The notes below the pieces were generated by a model, which was given only the letters and a program-made list of their open reading frames with translations, was not told the DNA's origin and did no database searches. A program made the position numbers and the translations under genes. Shown one piece after another: positions 6,701 through 12,668 of a stretch of DNA of 24,539 bases. Source of the stretch: 2-01-FULL-39-28 sp964436165 (GTDB lineage Bacteria; Patescibacteriota; Minisyncoccia; 2-02-FULL-40-12; GWA2-44-9); NCBI GenBank assembly GCA_964436165.1, contig CAYTBY010000016.1, forward strand, positions 1-24,539, given 5' to 3'. The first letter of the stretch is position 1; the number at the start of each line of letters is the position of its first letter.

Positions 6701-6734
6701 AATAAAAACAGCCCTCGATGGGGCTGTTTTTATT
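6701..6734 (+). terminator. Intrinsic terminator of the ribosomal operon
   Basis: AATAAAAACAGCCC (6701-6714) and its perfect complement 6721-6734 form a 14-bp stem with a 6-nt loop. The distal half of the 3' arm supplies the T-run. It begins 5 nt after the rpsI stop. Confidence 0.9.
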
Positions 6735-6738
6735 AAGT

Positions 6739-6767
6739 TTGACTTTATAGATAAAATAGTGTATAAT
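6739..6767 (+). promoter_or_regulatory. Strong sigma70-like promoter of the CsgG-like gene
   Basis: TTGACT at 6739-6744 and TATAAT at 6762-6767 with a 17-bp spacer. The start codon is 49 bp after the -10 box, giving a real 5' UTR that carries AGGAG at 6806-6810, 6 nt before the ATG. Confidence 0.85.
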
Positions 6768-6816
6768 TAAAACAACGGGAGTTAATCCATTTTAACAACA
6801 GAGATAGGAGATAGAG

Positions 6817-7566
6817 ATGAAGATGAAACAGACGTTTTTCGTAACGCTTACCTTAGCGGCGGTGATATCGCTGGTCGCTTCACTGGCAATGGCCCAGGAG
6901 CAGACCCCACCCTTGAACTCATTGCGGCCTACCGTGGCCGTGAAGGACTTCGAGTTTGGAACAATCCAAAAGTGGTGGGAGGGTGATTTGAATGTCGGTA
7001 AGGGTGTTGCTGACATGCTTCTAGAAGAGCTTCTTACGTCGGGAAGCCTTCGGCTTTTGGAGAGAAGTCAGCTTGATGCAATTGTCGCAGAGCAAGATCT
7101 CGGGAAGTCTGATCGCGCAGAGCCATCGGCGAATCTGGATGCTCAAACGGGCAAGCTTATCAGGGCCCGTTACTTCATTACCGGATCGGTCACCAAGTTT
7201 GGCGGTGAGGACAAAGACCTTGGCGTCGGTGGCTTGATCGGTTCGTTAACTGGAAAAGCGTACTTGGCTATGGCAGATGTCATGACCAAGAAAACGACGG
7301 CTCACGTTGAGCTGAGCTCACGAGTGATCGACACAACCACCGGGGAGATCATCATCGCCGTTCGGTCAAAGGGCGAATCTAAGCGACGAGGAATGCTTCT
7401 TGGAGGGCTTGGTGCTGGCAGTAAGGGCAAGATCGCTGGCGGGTCAATTTCCATGGGTTCTAGCAATTTCCGGGAGACGATTCTCGGAGAAGCTACATCG
7501 GCAGCGGTTCGTGATGCTGCAATTAAGCTAATTGCGGCTCTCGCTACGTCCGGGTCTCCTCACTAG
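6817..7566 (+). CDS. Secreted CsgG/HfaB-family-like protein
   Basis: 249 aa. A signal peptide is clear: MKMKQ, a hydrophobic core, and AMA before Q27 (signal peptidase I type; no lipobox cysteine, unlike CsgG itself). The mature part starts with RPTVAVKDFEFGT and continues with GKGVADMLLEELLTSGSLRLLERSQLDAIVAEQ, RARYFITGSVTKFG and a beta-rich VELSSRVIDTTTGEII segment. This is the pattern of the CsgG/curli-assembly and related FlgT/TolB-N-like proteins. The region is GC-richer than its neighbours and has an excellent Shine-Dalgarno and promoter, so recent transfer is likely. CsgG proper is an outer-membrane export channel; its role in an organism expected to lack an outer membrane is unclear. 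Confidence 0.8.
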   Translation: MKMKQTFFVTLTLAAVISLVASLAMAQEQTPPLNSLRPTVAVKDFEFGTIQKWWEGDLNVGKGVADMLLEELLTSGSLRLLERSQLDAIVAEQDLGKSDRAEPSANLDAQTGKLIRARYFITGSVTKFGGEDKDLGVGGLIGSLTGKAYLAMADVMTKKTTAHVELSSRVIDTTTGEIIIAVRSKGESKRRGMLLGGLGAGSKGKIAGGSISMGSSNFRETILGEATSAAVRDAAIKLIAALATSGSPH

Positions 7567-7587
7567 AGGTGTGAAATCAGTGCGTTG

Positions 7588-7618
7588 AAACGCTCATCGG
7601 TATCGGTGAGCGTTTTTT
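7588..7618 (+). terminator. Intrinsic terminator of the CsgG-like gene
   Basis: AAACGCTCATCG (7588-7599) pairs with CGGTGAGCGTTT (7604-7615), one wobble, 4-nt loop, then T residues to 7618. It lies 21 nt after the stop. Confidence 0.85.
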
Positions 7619-7702
7619 CTTGTAAAAACTAAAATTTTAAGATAAAATCGAGTATATTTATGCCTAAAATAGTATCTCAAAAGGTTAAAATTAAAAAAGT
7701 AA

Positions 7703-8458
7703 TTATAACTCAACAATATTCACTCCGCCTCTTTTATCTATTTCCACTATTCGATAGATAGAATACGGCCGGTTTTTGGAGTCGCGCTGTTCAAGCTCAA
7801 GGACAAGATGGTCTTCGCCTTTGAACCAAGCACCATTTTGAATGGGGATTTGAAAACGGGTTATTAATTCTTTATCACCTTTTTTATAAAACGGCTGGTA
7901 GTTCTGGTCTGTCAGCCAAAGGATCCACAATTCGCTAGACGTCCACCAAGCAAATTTATTTTCGTTTTCTGAAAGCTGAAATCCTCTCATGTTTTTTATA
8001 ATTTCTGCTGGGAGCAATTCTTTACTAAGACTTGAAATTGGCGATATCTCCAACTCTTTAAACAAGAGATCAACTGCATCAAAAAGTTTTTGCTCTTCTT
8101 CCCCTTCTTCTGGTAAGAGCATTGCATGCGGAAAATCAACAACAAAACCCTCTTCAACTACGGCTGTTTTTTGCCAGGAAGAATAATTGTCTTTTTGAAT
8201 GGTTACTTTATATCTTTCCGGCAACAGCCGATCGATACTATAAGCGTTGGTGAAAAATGAGGTACCTCCTTGAAGCTGATCATCTAAGTAAACTCTTGCT
8301 TCGGTGTTAACTTTGAGCGAAATAGTGCCAGTGCGTAAAAATTTTCCTTCCGAAAAACTATATTTATATCCTTGGGCATAAAGCATGACCACGTAACTCA
8401 GTAGTAAAAAAACTACTACGGCAGAGTAAAAAAGCCAGCGTTTTGTTCGTTTAGTCAT
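7703..8458 (-). CDS. Membrane-anchored PEGA-like domain protein
   Basis: 251 aa. A basic N-terminus (MTKRTKR) precedes one transmembrane helix at about residues 8-29, so the rest should be extracytoplasmic. Residues 43-115 look like a PEGA domain: GTISLKVNTEARVYLDDQLQG, then LLPERYKVTIQKDNYSSWQK, a small surface beta-sandwich type repeated in bacterial envelope proteins. The remaining part has a W-rich segment (FAWWTSSELWILWL) that may be the beginning of a beta-propeller-like region. It is transcribed divergently from murA across a 94-bp intergenic region. No enzymatic motif is visible. The start ATG at 8458 is directly before the transmembrane segment. Confidence 0.8.
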   Translation of the reverse strand: MTKRTKRWLFYSAVVVFLLLSYVVMLYAQGYKYSFSEGKFLRTGTISLKVNTEARVYLDDQLQGGTSFFTNAYSIDRLLPERYKVTIQKDNYSSWQKTAVVEEGFVVDFPHAMLLPEEGEEEQKLFDAVDLLFKELEISPISSLSKELLPAEIIKNMRGFQLSENENKFAWWTSSELWILWLTDQNYQPFYKKGDKELITRFQIPIQNGAWFKGEDHLVLELEQRDSKNRPYSIYRIVEIDKRGGVNIVEL

Positions 8459-8502
8459 AATCGAGAGGGTGGGGGTGTTTAAATTTTGATTGAGATGACC
8501 TC

Positions 8503-8530
8503 AATATACAATAATTATGGATTTTTTCAA
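8503..8530 (-). promoter_or_regulatory. Promoter of the PEGA gene with an overlapping dyad
   Basis: On the minus strand TTGAAA (8530-8525) and TATATT (8508-8503) are 16 bp apart. The dyad ATTGAG (8489-8494) / CTCAAT (8500-8505) overlaps the -10 box and start point, an operator-like position. The operator role is inferred. Confidence 0.55.
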
Positions 8531-8546
8531 TTAATTATTCTATACT
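8518..8546 (+). promoter_or_regulatory. Leaderless murA promoter (weak -35)
   Basis: TATACT at 8541-8546 ends 6 bp before the murA ATG at 8553, so the transcript should start at or next to the ATG. The -35 position 8518-8523 (TGGATT) is poor. Confidence 0.45.
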
Positions 8547-8552
8547 CTCGTT

Positions 8553-9848
8553 ATGATTAAATTTATTATTAATGGAGGCAAGAAACTAAATGGAACCATT
8601 GAAGTTAAGGGGGCTAAGAACGCCGCCCTTATATTATTTGCGGCATCTTTACTTACGAGAAAACTAGTTAAACTAACTAATGTTCCAGAAGTTGAAGATA
8701 TTAGCAGAATGTCAGAGTTATTAAGGGGGCTAGGGGTTAAGGTTGAACATGTAAAACATGGCGAGTATCATATAACTGCCGATAACGTAAATTCAGCCGT
8801 AATTAACCCGGAAATAGCAAAAAAACTGCGGGCTTCAATTGTTTTGACCGGACCATTATTGGCCAGAATGGGCAGAGCTGTTTTTCCTCATCCCGGAGGT
8901 TGCGTGATAGGTGAAAGACCGATAGATGTTTTTGTTGATGGATTTAGAGCGATGGGGGCTAAGTTCAGCGACAGTAATGGTCTTTATGAGGTATCGGTTA
9001 ATAAACCCCGATGCTCCGGTCGGGGCCTCGACACTTTGTCGTCGGGGCTAAAGGGGAATAATTTCGTCTTTCATAATGTAAGCGTTACCGGTACCGAAAC
9101 AATGATTATGACGGCGGTTTTGGCTAAGGGAACTACAATTTTAAAAAATTGTGCTTGCGAGCCGGAGATCGAAAGTTTGGCTAATTTTCTTGTTCAATGT
9201 GGGGCAAAAATTAAAGGAGCCGGAACCCATACCATAGTTATAAACGGCGTTTCAGATCTAAAAGGTGGAACTTGCCGGACTATCCCAGATAGAATCGAGG
9301 CTGGCAGTTTTGCTTTACTAGCCGCCGCCTCGGGCAGTAGTGTAAAAATTAAAAACTGTGAACCGAATCATCTCGATTCTTTGTTAGGTTTATTAAAAAA
9401 GGCTGGGGTTAATGTTAAAACTGGTTCTAGCAGCATAGAGGTTAATCCTTCAGATAGAATTCAGGCTCTCGGAATTAAAACCAGAGAGTATCCCGGCTTT
9501 CCAACTGATTTACAAGCACCATTGTGTGTGCTATTAACACAAGCAGAAGGACAAGCTCTTATTCACGAAACGATATATGAAGGCCGGTTGGCTTGGACGG
9601 AAGAATTAAAGAGAATGGGAGCCGATGTTTTAAATTTAGATCCCCACAGGATTCAAATAAAAGGGCCGACAAAACTAAGAGGACGGGAGATAGAAAGTCC
9701 CGACATTCGGGCTGGCATGGCTTATATTATTGCCGCCTTATGTGCCGAAGGCGAATCGGTTATAAATAACGTTTATCAAATAGACAGGGGATATGAAAAA
9801 ATAGAAGAACGCCTTCAAAAGATCGGAGCGGACATTAAAAGAATTTAA
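8553..9848 (+). CDS. murA: UDP-N-acetylglucosamine 1-carboxyvinyltransferase
   Basis: 431 aa. MurA transfers enolpyruvate from PEP to UDP-GlcNAc, the first committed step of peptidoglycan synthesis, in the cytoplasm. Conserved features: K22-N23 in VKGAKNAAL, HPGGCVIGERPID with the PEP/fosfomycin-reactive cysteine at residue 117, the TGTETMIMTAVLA segment, DRIEAGSF and the ending DIRAGMAYIIAALCAEGES...IDRGYE. The reactive residue is Cys, so the enzyme is predicted to be fosfomycin-sensitive in type. Residues 152-165 (PRCSGRGLDTLSSG) are extra compared with what I expect before the LKG motif and are encoded by a palindromic element. mreB follows 9 nt downstream, probably co-transcribed. Confidence 0.96.
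   Translation: MIKFIINGGKKLNGTIEVKGAKNAALILFAASLLTRKLVKLTNVPEVEDISRMSELLRGLGVKVEHVKHGEYHITADNVNSAVINPEIAKKLRASIVLTGPLLARMGRAVFPHPGGCVIGERPIDVFVDGFRAMGAKFSDSNGLYEVSVNKPRCSGRGLDTLSSGLKGNNFVFHNVSVTGTETMIMTAVLAKGTTILKNCACEPEIESLANFLVQCGAKIKGAGTHTIVINGVSDLKGGTCRTIPDRIEAGSFALLAAASGSSVKIKNCEPNHLDSLLGLLKKAGVNVKTGSSSIEVNPSDRIQALGIKTREYPGFPTDLQAPLCVLLTQAEGQALIHETIYEGRLAWTEELKRMGADVLNLDPHRIQIKGPTKLRGREIESPDIRAGMAYIIAALCAEGESVINNVYQIDRGYEKIEERLQKIGADIKRI
9006..9048 (+). repeat. In-frame hairpin element inside murA
   Basis: CCCCGA (9006-9011) pairs with TCGGGG (9020-9025), and CGACA (9029-9033) with TGTCG (9038-9042); TCGGGGC occurs again at 9042-9048. The GC content is much higher than the surrounding gene. 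It encodes residues 152-166 in the loop before LKGNNFVF, probably surface-exposed. Confidence 0.6.
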
Positions 9849-9857
9849 AATTCATTC

Positions 9858-10859
9858 GTGGCTAAAATTGGGATTGACTTGGGTACAACAAACACCGTCG
9901 TTTTCATCCCCAAAAAGGGGATTGTAATTAACGAGCCATCAGTGGTGGCGATTTCGGTTTTAGATAATAAGCTTTTGGCCGTTGGCAACCTGGCCAAAGA
10001 AATGATCGGCCGAACGCCGGATAGTATTGTTGTTCATCGTCCTTTGGTTGATGGGGCCATCGCTGATTATCGGATAACCGGAGCCATGCTCAAGTATTTT
10101 ATAAAAAAAGCTATCGGTGTAATGAGTTTTGTTAAACCAGAAGTGCTTATCTCTGTTCCGGCTGGCATAACTTCAACCGAAAAAAGAGCAGTTATTGAGG
10201 CAACCTTGAATTCTGGAGCTAAGGCAGTTTACTTGGTCAAAGAACCGGTTTTAGCTGCTATTGGTGCAAAAATTCCTATTAATAACCCTTCGGGCAATAT
10301 GATTTTAAACATCGGCGGTGGAACAACAGAGTTGGCGGTTATCTCCCTCGGCGGAATAGTAAGCTGGAATTCTGTCAGAATCGGAGGAAATAAACTCGAT
10401 CAAGCGATCGTTGACTATATTAAAAAAGAACATGGGTTGGCGATTGGTGAAAGAACGGCTGAACTTATTAAAATTTCCATCGGTAGTGCGATTAAACAAC
10501 CAGAACAAGAAAAAATCAATATCAAGGGCCGTGATTTGACATCGGGTTACCCAAGAACCATCGAAGTTAGTTCCAATGAGATTACGGAGGCCATATCGGA
10601 ACAACTTCGGGAAATAGTGCAGATTGTTAAAAATGTTTTGGAAGTTACTCCGCCCGAACTCTGCGCCGATATTATGGATAAGGGCATTACAATATCCGGC
10701 GGCGGAGCGATGCTTAAAAATATCGCTCCTCTGATTACTCGTGTTACCGGCGTTCCAGCTCATATTGCCGACGATCCGCTCTTTTGTGTCGCTCGAGGCA
10801 CGGGGATTGTGTTGGAGAATTTGGATGTATATAAAAAGAATGTCGTGGCAAAACGATAG
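9858..10859 (+). CDS. mreB: Rod shape-determining protein MreB
   Basis: 333 aa, normal for MreB, a bacterial actin that polymerises under the membrane and positions the wall-elongation machinery. ATP-binding motifs are visible: IGIDLGTTNTVVFIP (phosphate 1), LNIGGGTTELAVISLGG (phosphate 2) and SGGGAMLKNIAPLI (adenosine). Also present are NEPSVVAI and VKEPVLAAIGA. The start is GTG at 9858, 9 nt after the murA stop, in keeping with the conserved N-terminus. It is a single copy in this window, without mreC or mreD adjacent. The stop codon lies within a perfect 16-bp hairpin. Confidence 0.95.
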   Translation: MAKIGIDLGTTNTVVFIPKKGIVINEPSVVAISVLDNKLLAVGNLAKEMIGRTPDSIVVHRPLVDGAIADYRITGAMLKYFIKKAIGVMSFVKPEVLISVPAGITSTEKRAVIEATLNSGAKAVYLVKEPVLAAIGAKIPINNPSGNMILNIGGGTTELAVISLGGIVSWNSVRIGGNKLDQAIVDYIKKEHGLAIGERTAELIKISIGSAIKQPEQEKINIKGRDLTSGYPRTIEVSSNEITEAISEQLREIVQIVKNVLEVTPPELCADIMDKGITISGGGAMLKNIAPLITRVTGVPAHIADDPLFCVARGTGIVLENLDVYKKNVVAKR

Positions 10860-10884
10860 TGATAAAAATCACTATCGTTTTGCC
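10847..10884 (+). terminator. Perfect 16-bp hairpin spanning the mreB stop codon
   Basis: GGCAAAACGATAGTGA (10847-10862) is a perfect complement of 10869-10884, loop TAAAAA. The TAG stop (10857-10859) lies within the left arm. TTTT occurs only inside the right arm, so it may be a terminator, an mRNA-stabilising hairpin or a repeat. Confidence 0.6.
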
Positions 10885-10901
10885 CTGAGCGAAGTCGAAG
10901 G
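10880..10901 (+). repeat. Intergenic copy of the CTTCGA...CTCAGGGCAA repeat
   Basis: TTGCCCTGAGCGAAGTCGAAGG; its reverse complement shares CTTCGA and CTCAGGGCAA with the element inside the GT2 gene at 12926-12947, and TCAGGGCAA with rpoA. It abuts and partly forms the mreB 3' hairpin. Confidence 0.5.
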
Positions 10902-10913
10902 ACTAGTTAGAAA

Positions 10914-10944
10914 TAAAAAAGCACCGTCTCCATTGAGGCGGTGC
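10914..10944 (-). terminator. Intrinsic terminator of the SemiSWEET-like gene
   Basis: On the minus strand GCACCGCCTC (10944-10935) pairs with GAGACGGTGC (10930-10921) around a 4-nt loop with one wobble, followed by TTTTTTATTT. It lies 22 nt beyond the gene's stop. Confidence 0.85.
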
Positions 10945-10966
10945 CATCTTCCCGGAAAGGCCAGTT

Positions 10967-11281
10967 TTATTTGTGCTCCTTTGATGATAATCTGGCCGGA
11001 ATTACTATTAGCAGACAAATCTTTGCTCTTGGTCGAAAATACTGGACCAAGATTACTACTGACAAAAACACTCCTGCCAGATCCGGAGCAATCAAGAACC
11101 ATGCCCCGATCAAATAAGAATACCAAATCCTGGTTGCAAATATCAGCATGGGCAGAGTGATCACCACTATGTCCACGCCGCACTTGTCTTCTCGGTAGTT
11201 TTTCAGGATTTGCCTAGGCAGACCCAGAAAGACCATTCCAAAAGACAAGACCATCACAATCGTTCCGAGAAGCTCTATCAT
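10967..11281 (-). CDS. SemiSWEET/PQ-loop-like three-helix membrane protein
   Basis: 104 aa from ATG at 11281; a GTG at 11284 is in frame but only 1 nt from the Shine-Dalgarno AGGAGG (11291-11286). Three hydrophobic segments occur at about residues 2-22, 39-62 and 66-83. The loop LPRQILKNYREDKCGVDI matches the position and style of the PQ-loop (P-Q-I-x-K-x-x-x-x-K-S). SemiSWEETs are small sugar transporters that work as dimers. A basic tail follows the third helix. It has its own consensus promoter and terminator and lies opposite to murA-mreB and the glycan locus. The substrate cannot be told; it could instead be another PQ-loop protein. Confidence 0.75.
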   Translation of the reverse strand: MIELLGTIVMVLSFGMVFLGLPRQILKNYREDKCGVDIVVITLPMLIFATRIWYSYLIGAWFLIAPDLAGVFLSVVILVQYFRPRAKICLLIVIPARLSSKEHK

Positions 11282-11319
11282 CACGCCTCCTCATGACAGA
11301 AATGAACCCAGACTACTTT

Positions 11320-11348
11320 ATTATATCACCATTTAAATAAAAAGTCAA
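11320..11348 (-). promoter_or_regulatory. Consensus promoter of the SemiSWEET-like gene
   Basis: On the minus strand TTGACT (11348-11343), 17-bp spacer, TATAAT (11325-11320). The same hexamers and spacing serve the CsgG-like gene at 6739-6767. Confidence 0.85.
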
Positions 11349-11374
11349 GAGTTTAGAATCTCAATAAAGATGAT

Positions 11375-11586
11375 ATTTTATTAGGCGTAGCCTTGGCTTT
11401 TCTGAATCCTTTGAGCCGCTTCACCACAAATTCAAGATATTTATGATATTTTCTTATGAATACAAAATTGGGATGTAGTCTTACGAAGGGACCCAATTTT
11501 TATTCAAGAAAATGAAGAAATATCGCAGTAATTTGTTGATGCGGCGAACCGGATGAAGAAAAGCTAAGGCGATAGCCTAATAAAAT
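11375..11586 (+). repeat. Long imperfect hairpin filling the leader of the 11585 glycosyltransferase
   Basis: The perfect 12-nt end arms are ATTTTATTAGGC (11375-11386) and GCCTAATAAAAT (11575-11586). Imperfect pairing continues for some 80 nt inward (GCCTT.GCTTTTC, ATCC, GATATTT, TTTTCTT words). The tip is AAAATTGGG / CCCAATTTT near 11463-11502. The right arm includes the AT of the start codon. This explains nearly all of the 300-nt stretch after 11285; 11285-11350 is the promoter region of the minus-strand gene. No other gene is seen there. Confidence 0.6.
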
Positions 11587-12667
11587 GAAAATAGCTTTAG
11601 TCCATGATTGGTTGATTAATCTAAGCGGTGCTGAGCGCGTGCTTTTCGAATTGCATAAAATGTTTCCGGATGCGCCGATATATACTCTTTTTGGTGATAA
11701 AAAGTTTGTCCGGCAGTATTTGCCGAATGCTTACGTTAAACCTAGTTTTTTACAGTTAATTCCCGGCATAACCAGATTTTACAGAAATTTTTTATTTCTT
11801 ATGCCTATTGCCATAGAGTCATTTGATTTGTCTGATTTCGATGTAGTTATTTCTTCTTCGGCAATATTCTCCAAGGGTTTAGTTTTAAAGCCAAAGACCA
11901 GGCACATCTGCTATTGCTATAGTCCCACTCGTCAAATCTGGGATCTTAATCGTCAGTTACCAATTACCAGTTACCAATTACTAATTTCGATCGGTCAGCA
12001 TTTCTTACGTCTTTGGGATCGGCACGCTTCAGACAGAGTTGATGAATTTGTGGCTATATCAGAACACGTTAGACAGCGGATAAGAAAATATTATCGAAGA
12101 GACTCGACTATCATTTATCCGCCGTCAGTTACCAATTACCAATTACCAATTACCAAACAAATTCCCAATGATTATTACCTAATTGTTTCAAGATTGTACA
12201 AACATAAAAACATCGATGTTGCCATCGAGGCGTTCAATAAATTAAATCTGCCGTTGCTAATAATCGGAACCGGCCCGGAATATAAAAACCTAAAAGCTAA
12301 AACCTACAACCTAACAGTTATTCAATTACTGGGCTTTGTCCCTGACGAAGAGCTTCCGTATTATTATGAAAATTGTCGGGCCTTTATAATGCCTCAAGAA
12401 GAAGATTTCGGCATTACTCCGATCGAAGCGATGTCTTACGGTAAACCGGTTTTAGCTCTTCGAAAAGGTGGAGCCATAGAAACTGTTATTGAAGGTAAGA
12501 CCGGAGAATTTTTTGATGACCCTATCCCCGAAGCATTAGCCGATGGTGTCAGGCGGTTAAATGAGAATTATTCAAGTTATGATCCAGAGTTTATAAAAAA
12601 TCAAGCCCAAAAGTTTTCAGTAAGTAATTTTCGCGAGGAAATCGCTAAGTTGGTGTATAATAAGTAG
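11585..12667 (+). CDS. Glycosyltransferase, GT4-like (GT-B fold)
   Basis: 360 aa. The N-terminal half starts MKIALVHDWLINLSGAERVLFEL (acceptor-side Rossmann domain with the GAE segment); the C-terminal half holds the sugar-nucleotide site: YLIVSRLYKHKNIDVAIEAFNKL, GTGPEYKNL, GFVPDEELPYYYENCRAFIMPQEEDFGITPIEAMSYGKPVLA, with the E-x(7)-E motif, and GETVIEGKTG-like loop. This is the usual pattern of retaining GT4 enzymes in exopolysaccharide synthesis. Three low-complexity repeat inserts lie in it, at residues 123-134, 181-192 and about 235-244. The ATG overlaps the right arm of a long hairpin. The next gene starts 1 nt after its stop. Donor and acceptor are not predictable. Confidence 0.9.
   Translation: MKIALVHDWLINLSGAERVLFELHKMFPDAPIYTLFGDKKFVRQYLPNAYVKPSFLQLIPGITRFYRNFLFLMPIAIESFDLSDFDVVISSSAIFSKGLVLKPKTRHICYCYSPTRQIWDLNRQLPITSYQLLISIGQHFLRLWDRHASDRVDEFVAISEHVRQRIRKYYRRDSTIIYPPSVTNYQLPITKQIPNDYYLIVSRLYKHKNIDVAIEAFNKLNLPLLIIGTGPEYKNLKAKTYNLTVIQLLGFVPDEELPYYYENCRAFIMPQEEDFGITPIEAMSYGKPVLALRKGGAIETVIEGKTGEFFDDPIPEALADGVRRLNENYSSYDPEFIKNQAQKFSVSNFREEIAKLVYNK
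11954..11984 (+). repeat. In-frame CAGTTACCAATTAC-type tandem repeat, copy 1
   Basis: Four related words of 7-8 nt (AGTTACC / AATTACC) in a row encode QLPITSYQLL, residues 124-133. The same words compose the rpsM leader repeat. Confidence 0.6.
12126..12156 (+). repeat. In-frame CAGTTACCAATTAC-type tandem repeat, copy 2
   Basis: Begins like copy 1 and continues with three ATTACCA units, encoding VTNYQLPITK around residues 182-191. It lies in the linker between the two Rossmann domains. Confidence 0.6.
12287..12316 (+). repeat. In-frame AACCTA-type repeat in the same glycosyltransferase
   Basis: AACCTAAAAGCTAAAACC then TACAACCTAACA: three AACCTA/AACCTAC words encode NLKAKTYNLT, residues 235-244, between the GTGPE and GFVPDEE motifs where a short loop is expected. 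Confidence 0.45.
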
Positions 12668-12668
12668 G

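Noticed and set aside
7660..7761. 33-codon frame starting MPKIVSQKVKIKKV after the CsgG-like terminator
   Set aside because: It has a -10-like TATATTT before the ATG, but it runs into the 3' end of the convergent PEGA gene and its second half is the antisense of that gene; no family resemblance.
10741..11160. Plus-strand open frame over the mreB end and the SemiSWEET-like gene
   Set aside because: It is the shadow of mreB and of the minus-strand gene, which has a promoter, Shine-Dalgarno, terminator and three membrane helices.
11954..12156. CRISPR-like array from the repeated TTACCAA blocks
   Set aside because: The units are 7-8 nt, contiguous and without unique spacers; the two blocks are in-frame coding repeats.
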